Positions 1 through 11,015 of a stretch of DNA of 64,000 nucleotides are shown here, one piece after another (position 1 is the first letter of the stretch; each line of letters starts with the position of its first letter). Position numbers and translations under genes: made by a program. The DNA is from Erodium maritimum. Its lineage: Eukaryota > Streptophyta > Magnoliopsida > Geraniales > Geraniaceae. The notes below the pieces were generated by a model, which was given only the letters and a program-made list of their open reading frames with translations, had not been told where the DNA came from and ran no database searches. The stretch covers positions 59,540,336 through 59,604,335 of the forward strand of contig OY997592.1 of the NCBI GenBank assembly GCA_963921825.1. The letters are read 5' to 3'.

Positions 1-907
1 TTGTGGGGATTACGAGTGCCTCCGAAATGAAAACATCTGGCATGGAGGATCTTGACAGGGTCTTTACCATCCAATGTTAATCTTTATGCCAGATTTGTTC
101 CAGTTGAACCTATATGTAGGAAATCCTCTATTGTAGATCGGTGCAGAATGTTGGGGATAAGTTGGGGTTGCCGATTCAAGGGGGGATGTTTCTCCTCGAG
201 CTTGGTTAGAGATGTGTTGGAGGTTGAAAAGGCGGAACCTTATGCAGGAGGTTGTAATGACTTGATGGTCCATATGGCGGGCTCGTAATAACCGAGTATG
301 GAATCATGTTGAAAAGAGTGTGGAGGAGATTTGGAGGGAGGCCTTAGTTTCACTTCGAGACTGGACCGATGTTTAGAACACTCGAGAGAATCAAGTGCCT
401 AGAGAAGTTTTAGTGTCTCAGGATCGGGTATGGAGGAGACCGAAAGTGGGGCAAGTTAAAATTAATGCCGATGGCGCCGTGCTTGGCCCGAAGAGGGGTG
501 GAGGGGGTATAGTGTGCAGGTGTGCATATGGAATGGATTTAATGGCGAATTGCTTTGTCATGTCGGGTATCATAAATCCCGAAATGGTTAAGGAGATGCC
601 GTTAAATGAAGCGTTGTCTTGGATATATGAGGAGGATTGGGTGGAAAATGTAGTGGAATGTGACTGTCTGGGTGTTGTACATGCAGTGAATGGAGGCATG
701 GAGTTGATCTCCCCTTTTGGGTTGGTGATCAAGGAATGCAGAGCAAAGCTGGAGGTCCTTGCAGGCTATAGGTTATTGTTCGTTAGGCGGGAAGCCAATA
801 AGGTTGCTCATTGTTTAGCAAGAAATGCTTGTAATTTGGACACTGTTGACTGGAGGATCACTTTGATTCTCTCAATTTTAAGAGACACCCTTTCGTGTGA
901 TCTCTAG
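1..907 (+). pseudogene. LINE ORF2 C-terminal remnant (zf-RVT plus RNase H)
   Basis: The translation from base 1 reads like the zf-RVT segment found after reverse transcriptase in plant LINEs (WGLRVPPK, a stop, then AWRIL and LPSNVNLYARFVPVEPIC). An uninterrupted frame at 395-907 follows and carries an RVT_3-type RNase H: KINADGA near its start, an acidic VECDCLGVVHAVN core, and the closing FVRREANKVAHCLARNA motif. The reverse transcriptase and endonuclease would lie left of the window edge, so the element is cut off by the window and also carries stops and frameshifts in its first 390 bases. The product would have nicked and copied element RNA during retrotransposition. It is a dead copy. The domain calls rest on motif recognition and were not tested by a profile search. 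Confidence 0.8.
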
Positions 908-971
908 TAATACAAGTTGAAAGTTTCATATAAAAAATTATACGAAGAAAAAACATCATTCAATTAAATAT

Positions 972-3183
972 AATATTATTGATTTTTTTTTTGAAATGGT
1001 AACGAGGTCAAAGTGCATTACTGCCAATATCAGTTACAAGAGGACCTAGGTCTTGGGCTCTAGAATATAGTTAGGGTCACCCCGCGCTTATGGACTCGTA
1101 GAAAAAGTCTGCTTTGATATCACAGACAACAAAGCGAAGTTGATACCACGTCCGACCGTCCCAAAAACAAGGGGAAAATCAACAATAAAAAAGGTCCAAT
1201 AGTCCAAACTAAACAGAATATAGAAAAACCTGAAACTGAAATAAAATTCCAATGCTTCCATATTATTCCTGAGACGAACAAGCACCACCCATCCCAAGCC
1301 TAGTGGAATAGGCTCACTGCTGCCCCTTCCCCCTCCCGAGGTCCCTTCATTGGTCCTAGCGGGGCTGTTTCTGAGCCCTCCCTTGTTGATCATCACTATC
1401 ATCCTCATCCACCAGCTGACGGGTAGAGATTCCATAGAGGTTTAAGACCCTCTTCAGCTTGGTAGTCCGGGTGTAGCATTTCCCACCTTGAACTTCACTT
1501 TGGCCTTCATTTCCTTCATCCTTATTGGTCCTAGGCTATCCAGATGTGCCCGAGGCTCCTTTTTCTTCCCTATACCAACCACCGTGTCGATCACTAGTCT
1601 TGCAAAAAATAGAAGGCACTCATCCTCGGACACGCTAGCCAGGTCACAGGTCTTTGTGATCCCCATAGAACCGGCCAATGATCCTTGATGTGCCCACTGA
1701 GTATTTGGAATTACCCATCGGGACATTCCTTAGCCAAATCACAGGTCTCCAAACTAACCTCCCTGCCCTCCTCGAGTGCGGGGAACCCTGATGGTGGGAG
1801 TAACAGGAGCCCATTGCCACCCCGACGATTCTGAACCGGACCCAAGTTGAGAGAGGTAAGGTGCTCATCCACCGGGAGCACCCGTGGTGCCCTAGGCGTT
1901 CCCCAATCTATATGGATCAGCCGGTCCACATCGAAGCCAATTAGCACCCGTAGTAACTCATCAAATCGGACATCCCCTCTTCCAACACCTTGTATGCGTG
2001 CTTGGGATGCCCTTATTCGGTGATTGAGTCGACCGTACCGAGCATAAAATCCCGAAAAACGCTCAAATTGTAGGTCCACCATGGTGGAATCCAAGTGCTT
2101 CGGGAACCGGAGTCGGATTTTCCGATGTAAAGGTCTGTCCACATCAAGGCTTACCCGAAACCACAAAAAATCATTTAAACGACACGGAGTCAGGATAGGA
2201 GCTGATATTACCTCAGTACCTAGGGCGTTGGCTAGGATCAATCGCGCTCCTCGCGTCCCCTGGGATGTTGGAAGCCTGAACCCCTATCTCCATAAACCGA
2301 AACGGGATAGTGCTCGATTGCATGCAAGGGAGTTCGGGGACGAGCAACACCGAGTATCTGCTAAAGGGCCATGGTCCACGATGTCGGATATTTTCCAACG
2401 AAGCGTTGGATGGGAAGTGAAAGGCCACAACCTCTTTGTTCAAGCACTCCACGGCCAGGCCCTAGACCTTCCAGTTTCTTATCATGAGGCCGTAAAGAGT
2501 GGTGACGTTGCACTTGGCATCACCCACTATCCGACCCACTAACGAGTGGCGGTACCGGCCATTTGTGGATGCTGAAATAGCTTCCACCGGGACAATAACT
2601 ACCTTTTCCTCATCGTCCGGATCTTCCTCGGCCGACAACGACAGTTGGGGCATGTGGTCCTTACTCGGTGGTTTTGGGATGACGGGCAATGAGGGCTATA
2701 CGGTGATAGTTTGGCTAATTAAAGCCGGCCTCGTGGGAGGAGCGTCGACCCCTCTCAGTGTTGCGGGTGGTAATTGCAGGCACGACCAAGCCAGTCACGA
2801 TGGCGGAGTGGGGGACCGATCCGAAATTGTCTCTGAGGTTGGAACCTCTGAGTTTGGAACCAACATGGGTTCCTACTGTAGATGCAGGAGTAGGTTGGGA
2901 AGGTCGGCCTACACATCCTTCCCGGTCATCTGGTCCGAACATATATCCACGTCGGCATTAGGGTTAATGCTATCTAAAGGCGTTAGTTCCTCGATGGGAG
3001 AGAGGGAGACGGACGTCCTTGTCATTTGTTGGTGAGATGTTGAAGATTTGGTAGAAACCATGATGGAAATAGAGGAGTTTGGGTAGATTTGGAAGAAGAA
3101 GATGAGAAAAGGAGGCAGAGAAAATTAGAGAAGGTGGAACCGTAATTTTGTAGTCTCGTCTCAGTATGATAGTCAATATTATT
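972..3183 (-). mobile_element. ORF1-only LINE-type retroposon (DUF4283 type)
   Basis: On the minus strand this unit has a pyrimidine-rich leader, an ATG at 3061, a degenerate ORF1 and a roughly 450-base 3' UTR, and it ends in ten A residues (T run at 983-992). No endonuclease or reverse transcriptase reading follows ORF1 before the A tail. The sequence AATATTATT occurs at 972-980 and again at 3175-3183, so it may be a 9-bp target duplication, although it is AT-rich and short. Simple 5' truncation of a full LINE would keep ORF2 rather than ORF1, so the copy probably came from an internally deleted or template-switched master. Confidence 0.62.
1450..3061 (-). pseudogene. Degenerate LINE ORF1 (DUF4283/zinc-knuckle family)
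   Basis: Read from the ATG at 3061, the frames shift several times but keep ORF1 landmarks in order. They are a Ser/Thr-rich head, a DUF4283-like segment (LVGRIVGDAKCN, then SNASLENIRHRGPWPFS), and the stretch LRFPKHLDSTMVDLQFERF, followed by the zinc-knuckle position FYARYGRLNHRIRAS. There the expected C-x2-C-x4-H-x4-C keeps only the His; the Cys positions have become Tyr, Tyr and Ser. In autonomous plant LINEs this protein binds element RNA. Frameshifts near 2460, 2240 and 1710 and the lost cysteines show it is dead. A homologous reading (EVRFDD...) occurs on + at 37.4-39.1 kb. Confidence 0.65.
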
Positions 3184-3199
3184 ATAGAGAGATAATCTT

Positions 3200-3600
3200 A
3201 CAAATATATCTTCTTATTTTTTTTTTATCATAATAAGGAATTTTATTAATATAGTCATACAGTACAGAAACTAAACCAATAACGACATTAGAAATATAAA
3301 AACAAACGCTGAAATAAAAGGAAATGAAAGGGAAATATTTGAGTCTTGGCCCGTAGGCAATAGATGTTAACCTTATAATAATAAACCTGACAAACCAGGG
3401 GCATGTAGCTAACAACTCGTAGATATTGGGGTGGCTATTAGGGAGTAGCAGAGGAAGCCAAGTATTTGACTCGACCCGAAGTTGCGCGTATCGATAGTGA
3501 TCCTCTTGAGGGGATAACGGGCAGCCAAGGAGAACACCAAGTATTGGGGGAGAGTTCATCGTGGTCACACCGGCGATGGCAGGTCGAATTGTGCATCCCT
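3200..3600 (-). mobile_element. LINE 3' end fragment with A tail
   Basis: The minus strand reads as a plant LINE 3' UTR. It has an AATAAA signal (complement at 3242-3247), then CCTTATTATGAT and an A run (plus-strand T run just before 3230). The 128-residue open frame across it matches no family I recognise and is probably incidental. It abuts the right edge of the ORF1-only element at 972-3183, which implies successive insertions into the same AT-rich site. The right boundary is not defined. Confidence 0.5.
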
Positions 3601-5542
3601 ATGTGATGAATGAGGATGACTATACGTTAAAACCCTCTTTTATGTGCATCAGGACACGATCATCAAGCAATATATGTGACGGTTAAGTACCGGTCAATCC
3701 CATAAGGAGAAGAGTTGTCACTAGTATTTTACTAAAACCTAGGGACGTGGGCTGTCACTTTCATAACCCCAAAAGGGAAAATAAAGGGCGGAAATTAAAA
3801 TGGGTTTTTAAGTCTAGGCGAAATGTAAAATATATACATGCTACCACCTAAGAAACATAACTTTTGATTCACACAAGGAGTCTGTCACAGATACAAGTAA
3901 ACATGACTTCCAATTAACGCATGGTTTGGTTAACGATGGTGTAATCGAATAATGCTTTCTTTATGGTCTTAGAATACTTAAGTTCTTATGTATGCAGTAC
4001 CATGAAACAACCACATACTAGTCACGTGGAGAGGGCACAAGACCATTTCCCGGACCGATATGCGAACCACCAATCATCGGAAAGCAATAAAATACGGTGT
4101 AGTTTTATGATCTTGTGCGAATCTCGATCAATTATCGAACGAGAGGTAACGACAACGAATGCATGTCGCTCTCGCTACCAACTACCGCAAGTAGAGATAG
4201 TTACACCACTCGACGAATCGACTCAGCTACGCCTAGGTCATTTCTTAATTCCCGAATTCCATCAACAACGATGAACACCGGAAATCATATAGAACTTAAT
4301 AGAGTATCGAATCACGATACTCTGGTACTACACAAGCAAGAGAGGACTCTAAATAAATTGTCGAATCTACTTAGCTACGCATAGTTCAATCAACTTGACG
4401 ACCGAATAAATCGATCCTCAAGGAGAACTATATAGAGCAACGAATCACGAAGCTCTGGTAATACACAAGCATATGTAAACCCTAAATAAATAAACAAATC
4501 TACTTAGCTTCGCCTAGTTCACTTTTTGAAAACCGAACACCACCAATCAATATGATTTCGGTAATAAAGTAGAATTACATAGAATAACGAATCATGAAAC
4601 TCGAGTAATAAACAAGCGTAAGTAAACTTTATACTAGTGAAATATCGTCTCACACTAGATCGAATCATGGATCGCTCCAAACATCGATCTACATAGTGCA
4701 CACAACAATCAGGGGGAAATCCCCAAATCGTTCAGTCGACTTGAAACACACAAGAGAATCGAGAAAACACAACCTAGCATATTCATATCTCGTTAATAGT
4801 AAATGAAGACATAAACATCTCGGAAATCCTAGATAAGTTCACTAAATGGCTAAAGTTTGCATTTTTACGAACTCTAGCCTAGAACTTGATATACATCCGA
4901 GAGACGAAATATCTAGCACATAAAATCGGGTTAAAAAACATGACAAATCGAACACAAAGCACGAAGATCATGCATAAACCTCTAGTAGCTTAAATATAGA
5001 TGAATACTCATATAAGCAATTGGATGTTATGAAAGTTGGAACCCAAAATCAGGTAACACTTAATTGCTTCCACTTATCCTTGTGTGGGTGGGAATATGCA
5101 TTTGGTTTGGTTTGGTTTTAATATTAATGCAAAAAACATACTAGTTGAAGAATTTTGATTAAACTTTTTATTTACAAGGCCTGAAATACGAAATCTAGTT
5201 GCTAAAGGGTCAGGACAGAGAAACTCAGCTTCTTATCTACTTGCTTGTCTTTCTCATCAGAAGATCTTATTTTGTATTCCTGAAAGACCCAGAGAAGTCA
5301 ATCCAAAGTTAAATAAAAGGACTCCTATCATAGATAACAATTGCACTCCAACCATGCAAGATGCAAGATGCAAGATGTAAACATTGTATATCAAATATGA
5401 TCTATAAATACCCATAGGAGATAACACTCGAGTTTACGTATGTCTTTTTTACAAAAGGACAATTAGATGCTAGACGAAAACATGTGCATGTTGATTATAA
5501 CTTAGGAACAAGGTTTTTCCATATAATAACAAACAAAAAATC
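3600..5542. other. Non-coding stretch with degenerate repeats
   Basis: No supported gene. From about 4200 to 4650 three diverged copies of a 130-150 base unit can be aligned. Each has CTTAGCTACGCATAGTTC or a near match (about 4219, 4370 and 4502) and ATCACGATACTCTGGTA-like blocks. The stretch around 3700-3790 looks like an LTR or other transposon end, but no paired end was found. From 5210 to 5420 the DNA resembles a plant promoter or leader (TATAAATA-like at about 5404) with no following gene, because the retroposon at 5543 interrupts it. Part of the 5300 region (AATAAAAGGACTCC) is echoed near 10970. Confidence 0.4.
5529..5542. repeat. 14-bp target-site duplication, left copy
   Basis: ACAAACAAAAAATC here is repeated exactly at 10529-10542. 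The pair brackets the RRM-ORF1 retroposon, and its length fits LINE-type target-primed insertion. Confidence 0.75.
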
Positions 5543-7899
5543 ATCAGATTTAAACTTAAAAACACTTACAACAAGCGATATGGCCTCTCCAAAACCTCCC
5601 GACCTCTCTTCCTCCCCTCATCTTCATCTTCCCTCTTCTCGTCTTTTCGTTTGCAACATACCTTCATCCTTCTCACATGATCATCTTTTCGATCTTTTCT
5701 CGGATTTTGGCAATGTGAGTTGCGCCTTTATCCCCTCTAAGCTCACAAAATCCGGAAGACATTTTGGGTTTTGTGGACTTCGCTGGCCCTGCTCGGAACT
5801 CGAATCGTCAACCTGCAGGTTGTGCTCAGAGCTCGAGTCGTGAACCTGCTGCTCCCTTGGCTCAGCCCCTCGCCGACCCTCGCATTTCTCGTTCTAGCTC
5901 TCGCTCCTTCAGAGATGTTGTTGCCAATGCACAGACAACAGCGCCTCTAGAAGTAACCCTCGCTTGCCCTGGCTCCCCAAACTCCGGCTACTCGTCCCTA
6001 CTAGGTTCCTCTATCATCGGAATTACCTCGACCTGTCGTTTAGCCTCATCAATTCGGGATACCCTGTAATAACCACTTCTGGTCAACGTTAGTCAAACCT
6101 GCGAAAAACAGGAAAATTTAAATTTTTTAAGCCAGACACTTAACTTAACCTAAATTGACCCCGAGGGTCATACCGGACTTAAGTTGACCCCGTTATCGAC
6201 TAAAATGAGTTCCGGGGGACTCAGGGCAACTTTCTGATTAATTTGGGAAATGTTGACTTTTCGCTGGAAAAGTCAACCGAGCGACGTTTTGGTCCATTCG
6301 AGGACCGTTTTGGATCCAAAAAGCTTAGCCGTCGTCGCAGCGGTCTTAGTTGAGCCGTTTCCTTGTAGCCCACCAAGTTTCGTAATTTCTTGGAAAAAGT
6401 GCCCGTTCGGGGCCCGAAACGTCCGATTTTCGCGAAACTGATTGGAAAATATCAACTAGATATTTTCCAAAAGGTGTGGGACCCACTTTGACACTTGTCA
6501 ACTAATTGGTGGTGTTAGTTTTGGGGGGGAAAGGTGTGGTTGTGGTGTGTTGGCCGAACATAGGGTAAAGGGAGGGAAAGTTGGAGTTAGTTGTTTTAAA
6601 ATTAGAAAGAAGAAGAGAGGTTTTAGAGAGAGAAGAAGAGAGAAGAAAGGAAGTGGAGATAGGGTTTGAGATTCAACCATTGGATCGATTCAAAGCAAAG
6701 AGCAAACCTCTTCCCCTCGTCTTCCTCTCGAGTAAGCACTAAACCAATCGTCGTTTCAATTATTTTCTTGAAAGCTAGGGTTTGGGTAAACTATGGGTTA
6801 GGGTTGTAGTGAGTTTGGGGGATAGTTGGAGACGTTTTGGAGGTGGTTGGAGGAGAAGAATGATGTTTTCCGGTGACTGGAGGCTCGGGAGGAGCTCCGG
6901 CCACCGTGGGTGGTGGCCGGCCGGCCATGAGGTGGCTGGCCGGAGCTGGCAGCAGCCACCACATGGTGGCCGAGCCCCCCCTTAAACCCTAGGGTCTCGG
7001 CCAATCCTCTTGGGTGGGGCCCACGTGCTCGGTTGCTCGGGTTTTAATGTTCGGGTGGTTTAAAACGTTCCCCGGACCATTTATCCTTAATCGAATCGAA
7101 ATTTGGATTTAAATTGGAGAAGTTGTAATTAACGGGTTTTAGAAACTTTAAACGTTAATAATTTGATTTAGAAGTCGGAATTCGATTCCGTCAAGTGCGT
7201 TGGGTTCCTTGAAATATTCTAAGACCGTAGAAACGAAAACGGGGGCTTTTGGAGCCCCGGAAGGCAATTAACCAAAATCGGGCAGATTCGCCATGTCGGG
7301 CGAATCTGGCCCTTACGGGTCCTTTATCGGCAATATCGAGTAATGGGGAAGTTTGGGAGTGATTGGCATTGTCGGGGTTACGTTTGGGCGTTAAGTATAT
7401 TAATTTTCGGTTTATTCGTACTAGTTTAAAAGTACTTTGAATTTGTGTTCTTTTAGATCGTGCTACGGACCGAGGCAAAGGGAAGCTCGGCGAGTGACTG
7501 GGTGTACTTCGGGTGTTGTTGGAGCGCTTTTGGATTTATATACGAGGTAGGGAAAAGTAGCCGGATCTCGGCCCTGACTGGGGAAAGTTAACAGTAGAAT
7601 TGCATGTGACACCAGGGTGTCGTGGGTTGAATAGGTTTATTTAAATATTAGAAAAGCGTGATACGGGATTGTAGCTTTTATGAGAAAAGCATGTGACACT
7701 TAGTAGTGTCGTAGGAGTAGAGAACTTAGCGTCATTAGAATTACTGGAGGCATATGACCATACCCGGAGGTTGTTTGTGAACTTATCGATATTAGGAGTA
7801 CTGGAGGCATATGACCATGCCCAGAGGTTGATTGAGAAACTGTTGATATTAGGACTGTTGGAGGCTTTGGTTAAGCCGGAGGTTGATTGATCTTTTGGA

Positions 7900-8240
7900 G
7901 TCTTGGGTGGCCTTGAGAGCCCGTGTTATTATTATTGAGTTTTGGGTGGCCTTGAGAGCACATGTTATTATTGTTGAGTTTTGGGTGGCCTTGAGAGCCC
8001 GTGTTATTTATTGTTGAGTTTGGGTGGCCTTGAGAGCCCGTGTATTTAAATTGGTGTCTTGGGTGGCCATGAGTGCCTGTATCTTACTGTTGATGTTTTT
8101 GGGTGGCCGTGAGCGCCGTGGGGTTGTTGAACCCGAGTCTTGACCGTTGGTGTGTCTTGAGTGGCAGTGAGTGCCCGTGGGGTTGTTGAACCCGAGTCTT
8201 GACTGTTGAGGTGTCTTGAGTGGCCTTGAGTGCCTGTGTG
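7900..8240 (+). repeat. Tandem array inside LTR A (about 40-bp unit)
   Basis: Units built around GGGTGGCCTTGAGAGCC repeat about every 38-45 bases, drifting to GGGTGGCCATGAGTGCC and then GAGTGGCAGTGAGTGCC. The reverse-complement version of the same array is in LTR C near 18.9-19.2 kb. The short open frames over the array are by-products of the periodicity. Confidence 0.8.
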
Positions 8241-8283
8241 ATTGAACTTGCCTGTGATTGTGATTGTGGTTACCTGGGGTGGT

Positions 8284-8475
8284 GAGTTCTAAAGGTCGAC
8301 AGCCTGATCCGACTTAGTGTCGATGAATTGCGAGTTCTAAAGGTCGACAGCCTGATCCGACTTAGTGTCGATGAATTGCGAGTTCCAAAGGTCGACAGCC
8401 TGATCCAACTTAGTGTCAGTGAATTGCGAGTTTGAAAGGTCGACAGCCTGATCCGACTTCGTGTCGAGGAATTGC
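8284..8475 (+). repeat. 48-bp tandem repeat, four units, in LTR A
   Basis: GAGTTCTAAAGGTCGACAGC starts at 8284, 8332 and 8380, and a diverged unit at 8428, an exact 48-base period. Because 48 is divisible by 3, the array produces a repetitive 82-residue minus-strand reading frame (8270-8518) that should not be taken as a gene. Confidence 0.9.
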
Positions 8476-10528
8476 GATAGGTCGAACCCTGACCTGATTG
8501 AGATTGGTTACTGAGCAACTGGTGTGCGAGCCTTTGTGATCTTGTTTGGCGTTGTGTAGTCTTTCTGTCGTGTCCTTGAGGAGGTCGTCGATAGTTGTGT
8601 CGGGTTTACACTGTATTATCGAGTGTCGAGACTGTTGAGGAAGGTGACGGGTTGTGGGTCAGTTGAGTACTTGAGTTGGGGACTGTAGTCCCGATGTTGG
8701 GTTTGGTTTGTGTTACTGGCTTTATCTACTAATTATGCCATAGTCAGTCTGCTATCCGTGGTGGTGAGCGAACGCTCACCCCTAGCTGCTTTTCCTACAG
8801 GTACTGATCACCGGACGGACTAGGTTAGCTCTTGAAGTTCATGGAGCTTGGAGCGGAGTCTGGTCTTTATTTTTTTTGTTGAGTCTAGTGACGGATGTTG
8901 TACCTTGTCCACTTGTTGGGACGTTTTTTTATTGTAAATACTATTATTATTTTTGAGAAGTAAATGGAAATGTCAAGGCTTTTATTGAAAACAGGTTTTA
9001 AGTATTCAGGTTTTAAAAGTTCGCCTCCCGAGTTCGGTTCGCTGAAATTGGGGCGTGACATACCATGTCCCCCTCTTTGCACGCTCATTTCAGTTTGGAT
9101 GAACTTGGTAACAGAGCCTTTCTGATTACCTTTCATGCGGCTGAAGCGCTCAAGGTCGAGACCTCTCAATCTTGGGTTGAACTCCGTGCTTTCTTCGTTG
9201 ATTTTTTTGAAGACGTCAAGTCTGTTCTCGATGGCGGACGCTTTCTTTGGGCCAGCTTTGCCGGAATCCCCCTCTCGGGATGGTCTGTGTCGACCATTCA
9301 AAACCTCGCAACGATAGTTGGAATTTCGATCATCGTTCACCCGTGTTCTTCCTCTGCCACTCACCTGGAGTTTGCCTTCTCACTTCTTTTCTCTCGCGCC
9401 CTAGCCCCAGTTGATCGCTTAATCGAGTTGGCTTCAACCAACTCCCAATCCTTGATTAAGGCCTTGGAGATTGCTTCCCAGCTCGTCCCCGACGTTGTCC
9501 CTAATCCGGAGCCTAGGCTGGGCGGTCTTGAATCGAACAAGGTCTCGCCAAGCACCTCTGGTCCGACCTCGTCTCGACGCCCTCTTCCCTCGCCGGTTCT
9601 CAGTTGCCCTAGCTACTCCCAAAATTTTCGGATATCGAAAAGTCAGAGTCAAGAAGAGGAAGGGTCGGAGAGTCTCGATTTCTCCTCCGGTGCGCGGTCT
9701 CCTCTGGTCGCCGACAAGGTTCGGAGGGACGATCAATCTCCTTTCCTTAAAGATGGTAAAGTCGTGCTTGAGGATGACGAGGGTGAGGAGGATCATGTCG
9801 GCTCTGATTGGTCCTACGAGTCTCTCCCGTCCAACAAGAAGTCCAATGGCCATCGTCTTGACTGAGTCGCCTCGACTCCTCCGCTTGTTCTTCTTGAGGG
9901 CCTCGTTTCTGTCCCCCACACTTCCGCTTCTCCCAAGAGCTCCACTCATCTGTCGCTTCCCGAGGAGTCTCGTTATCTTCTCGATACTTCTTCGCTCAGT
10001 GGACCGCACGTTGACTCTTAGGAAGACGGGCCTCAGGCCCAGCTCGCTGGTCCAAAGATGGGACTATTGAGCACCCTGAATGGTGACATGGTTGGGCCCA
10101 GGCTGAAGAGCCCAGCTCCTCCCTTTGATCCCAAGCCCGGTTCCTCTAGGGTCTTCCCTCCCTCGTTCTCGTCCTTCATTGTCGATCTTCACTCCCCATT
10201 GGTTGACCCAAAATCGCGGCTTCCTCGTCCTAAACGAAAAAAAGAGCGAGTTAGGAATGGTCGTCTCAAGTCCTTAAAAGCTCTTAAAGACGTTAGTCCT
10301 TCTCGCTCTCTCCACAAGAAGTCGGAAGCTAAGCGAGCATGGGCGCTGTGCAAATTAATGGTGTTTTCCTCCTCTCTTGGCGATAAAGACACCATCAAAT
10401 TGTTTCTAGATCGTATCTAATCGGGCCTTTCCCGCCCATTTGTACTCGTTCTTTCTTCTTCCCTTGATTGTAATTCTCCATCGGAGTGTATTGTTGGGTT
10501 GAATATTTTTTTTTGCTGATAAAAAAAC

Positions 10529-10542
10529 ACAAACAAAAAATC
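10529..10542. repeat. 14-bp target-site duplication, right copy
   Basis: Exact copy of 5529-5542, directly after the A tail of the retroposon. Confidence 0.75.
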
Positions 10543-11015
10543 TTCTCATTCACCCGGTTAAACCATCAGCACGAAACAAAATGCTCACAAATATGAGAAA
10601 ACATGCACACAATAAAAAATATGCACAAATAAAAGAATTAAATGGTGATATAGTACCAATTCGGAAATAATAGTTTCTCTAAACTCAAGGATAGCGAACA
10701 TCTAAAAAGTAATCATGCATAAAAGATTGAAATAATAAGGATGAAAATGAAAGAAAGAGTGAAACAAGGTTTGATAATGGATTGCAAAGTACTCAATACA
10801 TGGCTGAAAAGACCTTGAAAAGTCAATCAAGAGTTGAATACAAACAAGAATATATAAGCTACCCCAAGTGTGCTTTCTACATACCCAAGAGTTGAGTCAC
10901 TGCCTTTGTCACTTGAAGAAACAATTTGATCTACCTTCGTGAAACACCAAAAGAGGTTAATCAAAAGTTGAATAAAAGGACACCCATTAGGTTAGGATAT
11001 GATTTCTCCGCTTTC
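10543..11015. other. Non-coding spacer
   Basis: AT-rich with no supported gene. Around 10820-10980 two segments (AGTCAATCAAGAGTTGAATA and GTTAATCAAAAGTTGAATAA) resemble each other and a stretch at 5290-5330 on the other side of the retroposon. They may be an older repeat that the insertion split. Confidence 0.4.

Larger units (their letters stand above)
6065..9060 (+). mobile_element. Solo LTR A (large LTR retrotransposon)
   Basis: The unit begins TGTAATAACC and ends GGGGCGTGACA, so it has the TG...CA ends of an LTR. It is flanked by TACCC (6060-6064) and TACCA (9061-9065), a 5-bp duplication with one mismatch. Removing the unit rejoins the interrupted ORF1 in frame, which fixes both borders independently. 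No gag-pol, primer-binding site or second LTR is present, so it is a solo LTR left by recombination. It shares long blocks with copy C (18069-21279), for example the GTGACACTTAGTAGTGTCG region near 7690, and the same terminal bases with copies B and D. The family was not assigned. Confidence 0.8.
5581..10420 (+). pseudogene. RRM-containing LINE ORF1, split by a solo LTR
   Basis: The ATG at 5581 opens MASPKPPD, a Ser/Pro-rich head, then an RNA recognition motif: RLFVCNIPSS as RNP2 and, after a frameshift near 5770, FGFVDF as the RNP1 core. SFRDVVANAQ follows, a segment typical of plant LINE ORF1. The frame runs to 6064 and resumes at 9061-9066 in phase after the inserted LTR (IRDT joins MSPSLHAHF). 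It continues to 10420 with in-frame stops at 9863 and near 10019. The C-terminal part is acidic (DDEGEEDH), then basic (RPKRKKERVRNGR). Total length would be about 610 residues. It would have bound element RNA. One frameshift, two stops and a 3-kb insertion make it inactive. Confidence 0.75.
5543..10528 (+). mobile_element. RRM-ORF1-only LINE-type retroposon with nested solo LTR
   Basis: A perfect 14-bp duplication flanks the unit. Inside are a 38-base leader, an ORF1 starting at 5581, a roughly 100-base 3' UTR and an A tail (10521-10527). Without the 2996-base LTR and its 5-base duplication the insertion is about 2.0 kb. There is no endonuclease, reverse transcriptase or RNase H in either frame or strand, so this copy could only have moved with enzymes supplied in trans. 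RRM-bearing ORF1 proteins are known in one branch of plant LINEs (the BNR group). The ORF1-plus-tail layout parallels mammalian HAL1 elements. Confidence 0.75.

Noticed and set aside
7900..8475. Regularly spaced repeats that could suggest a CRISPR-like array
   Set aside because: The units are directly adjacent without unique spacers, in a plant LTR.
8270..8518. 82-residue minus-strand frame with repeated Thr-Arg-Asn-Ser units
   Set aside because: It is produced by the 48-bp tandem repeat of LTR A, whose period is a multiple of three; there is no independent coding signal.
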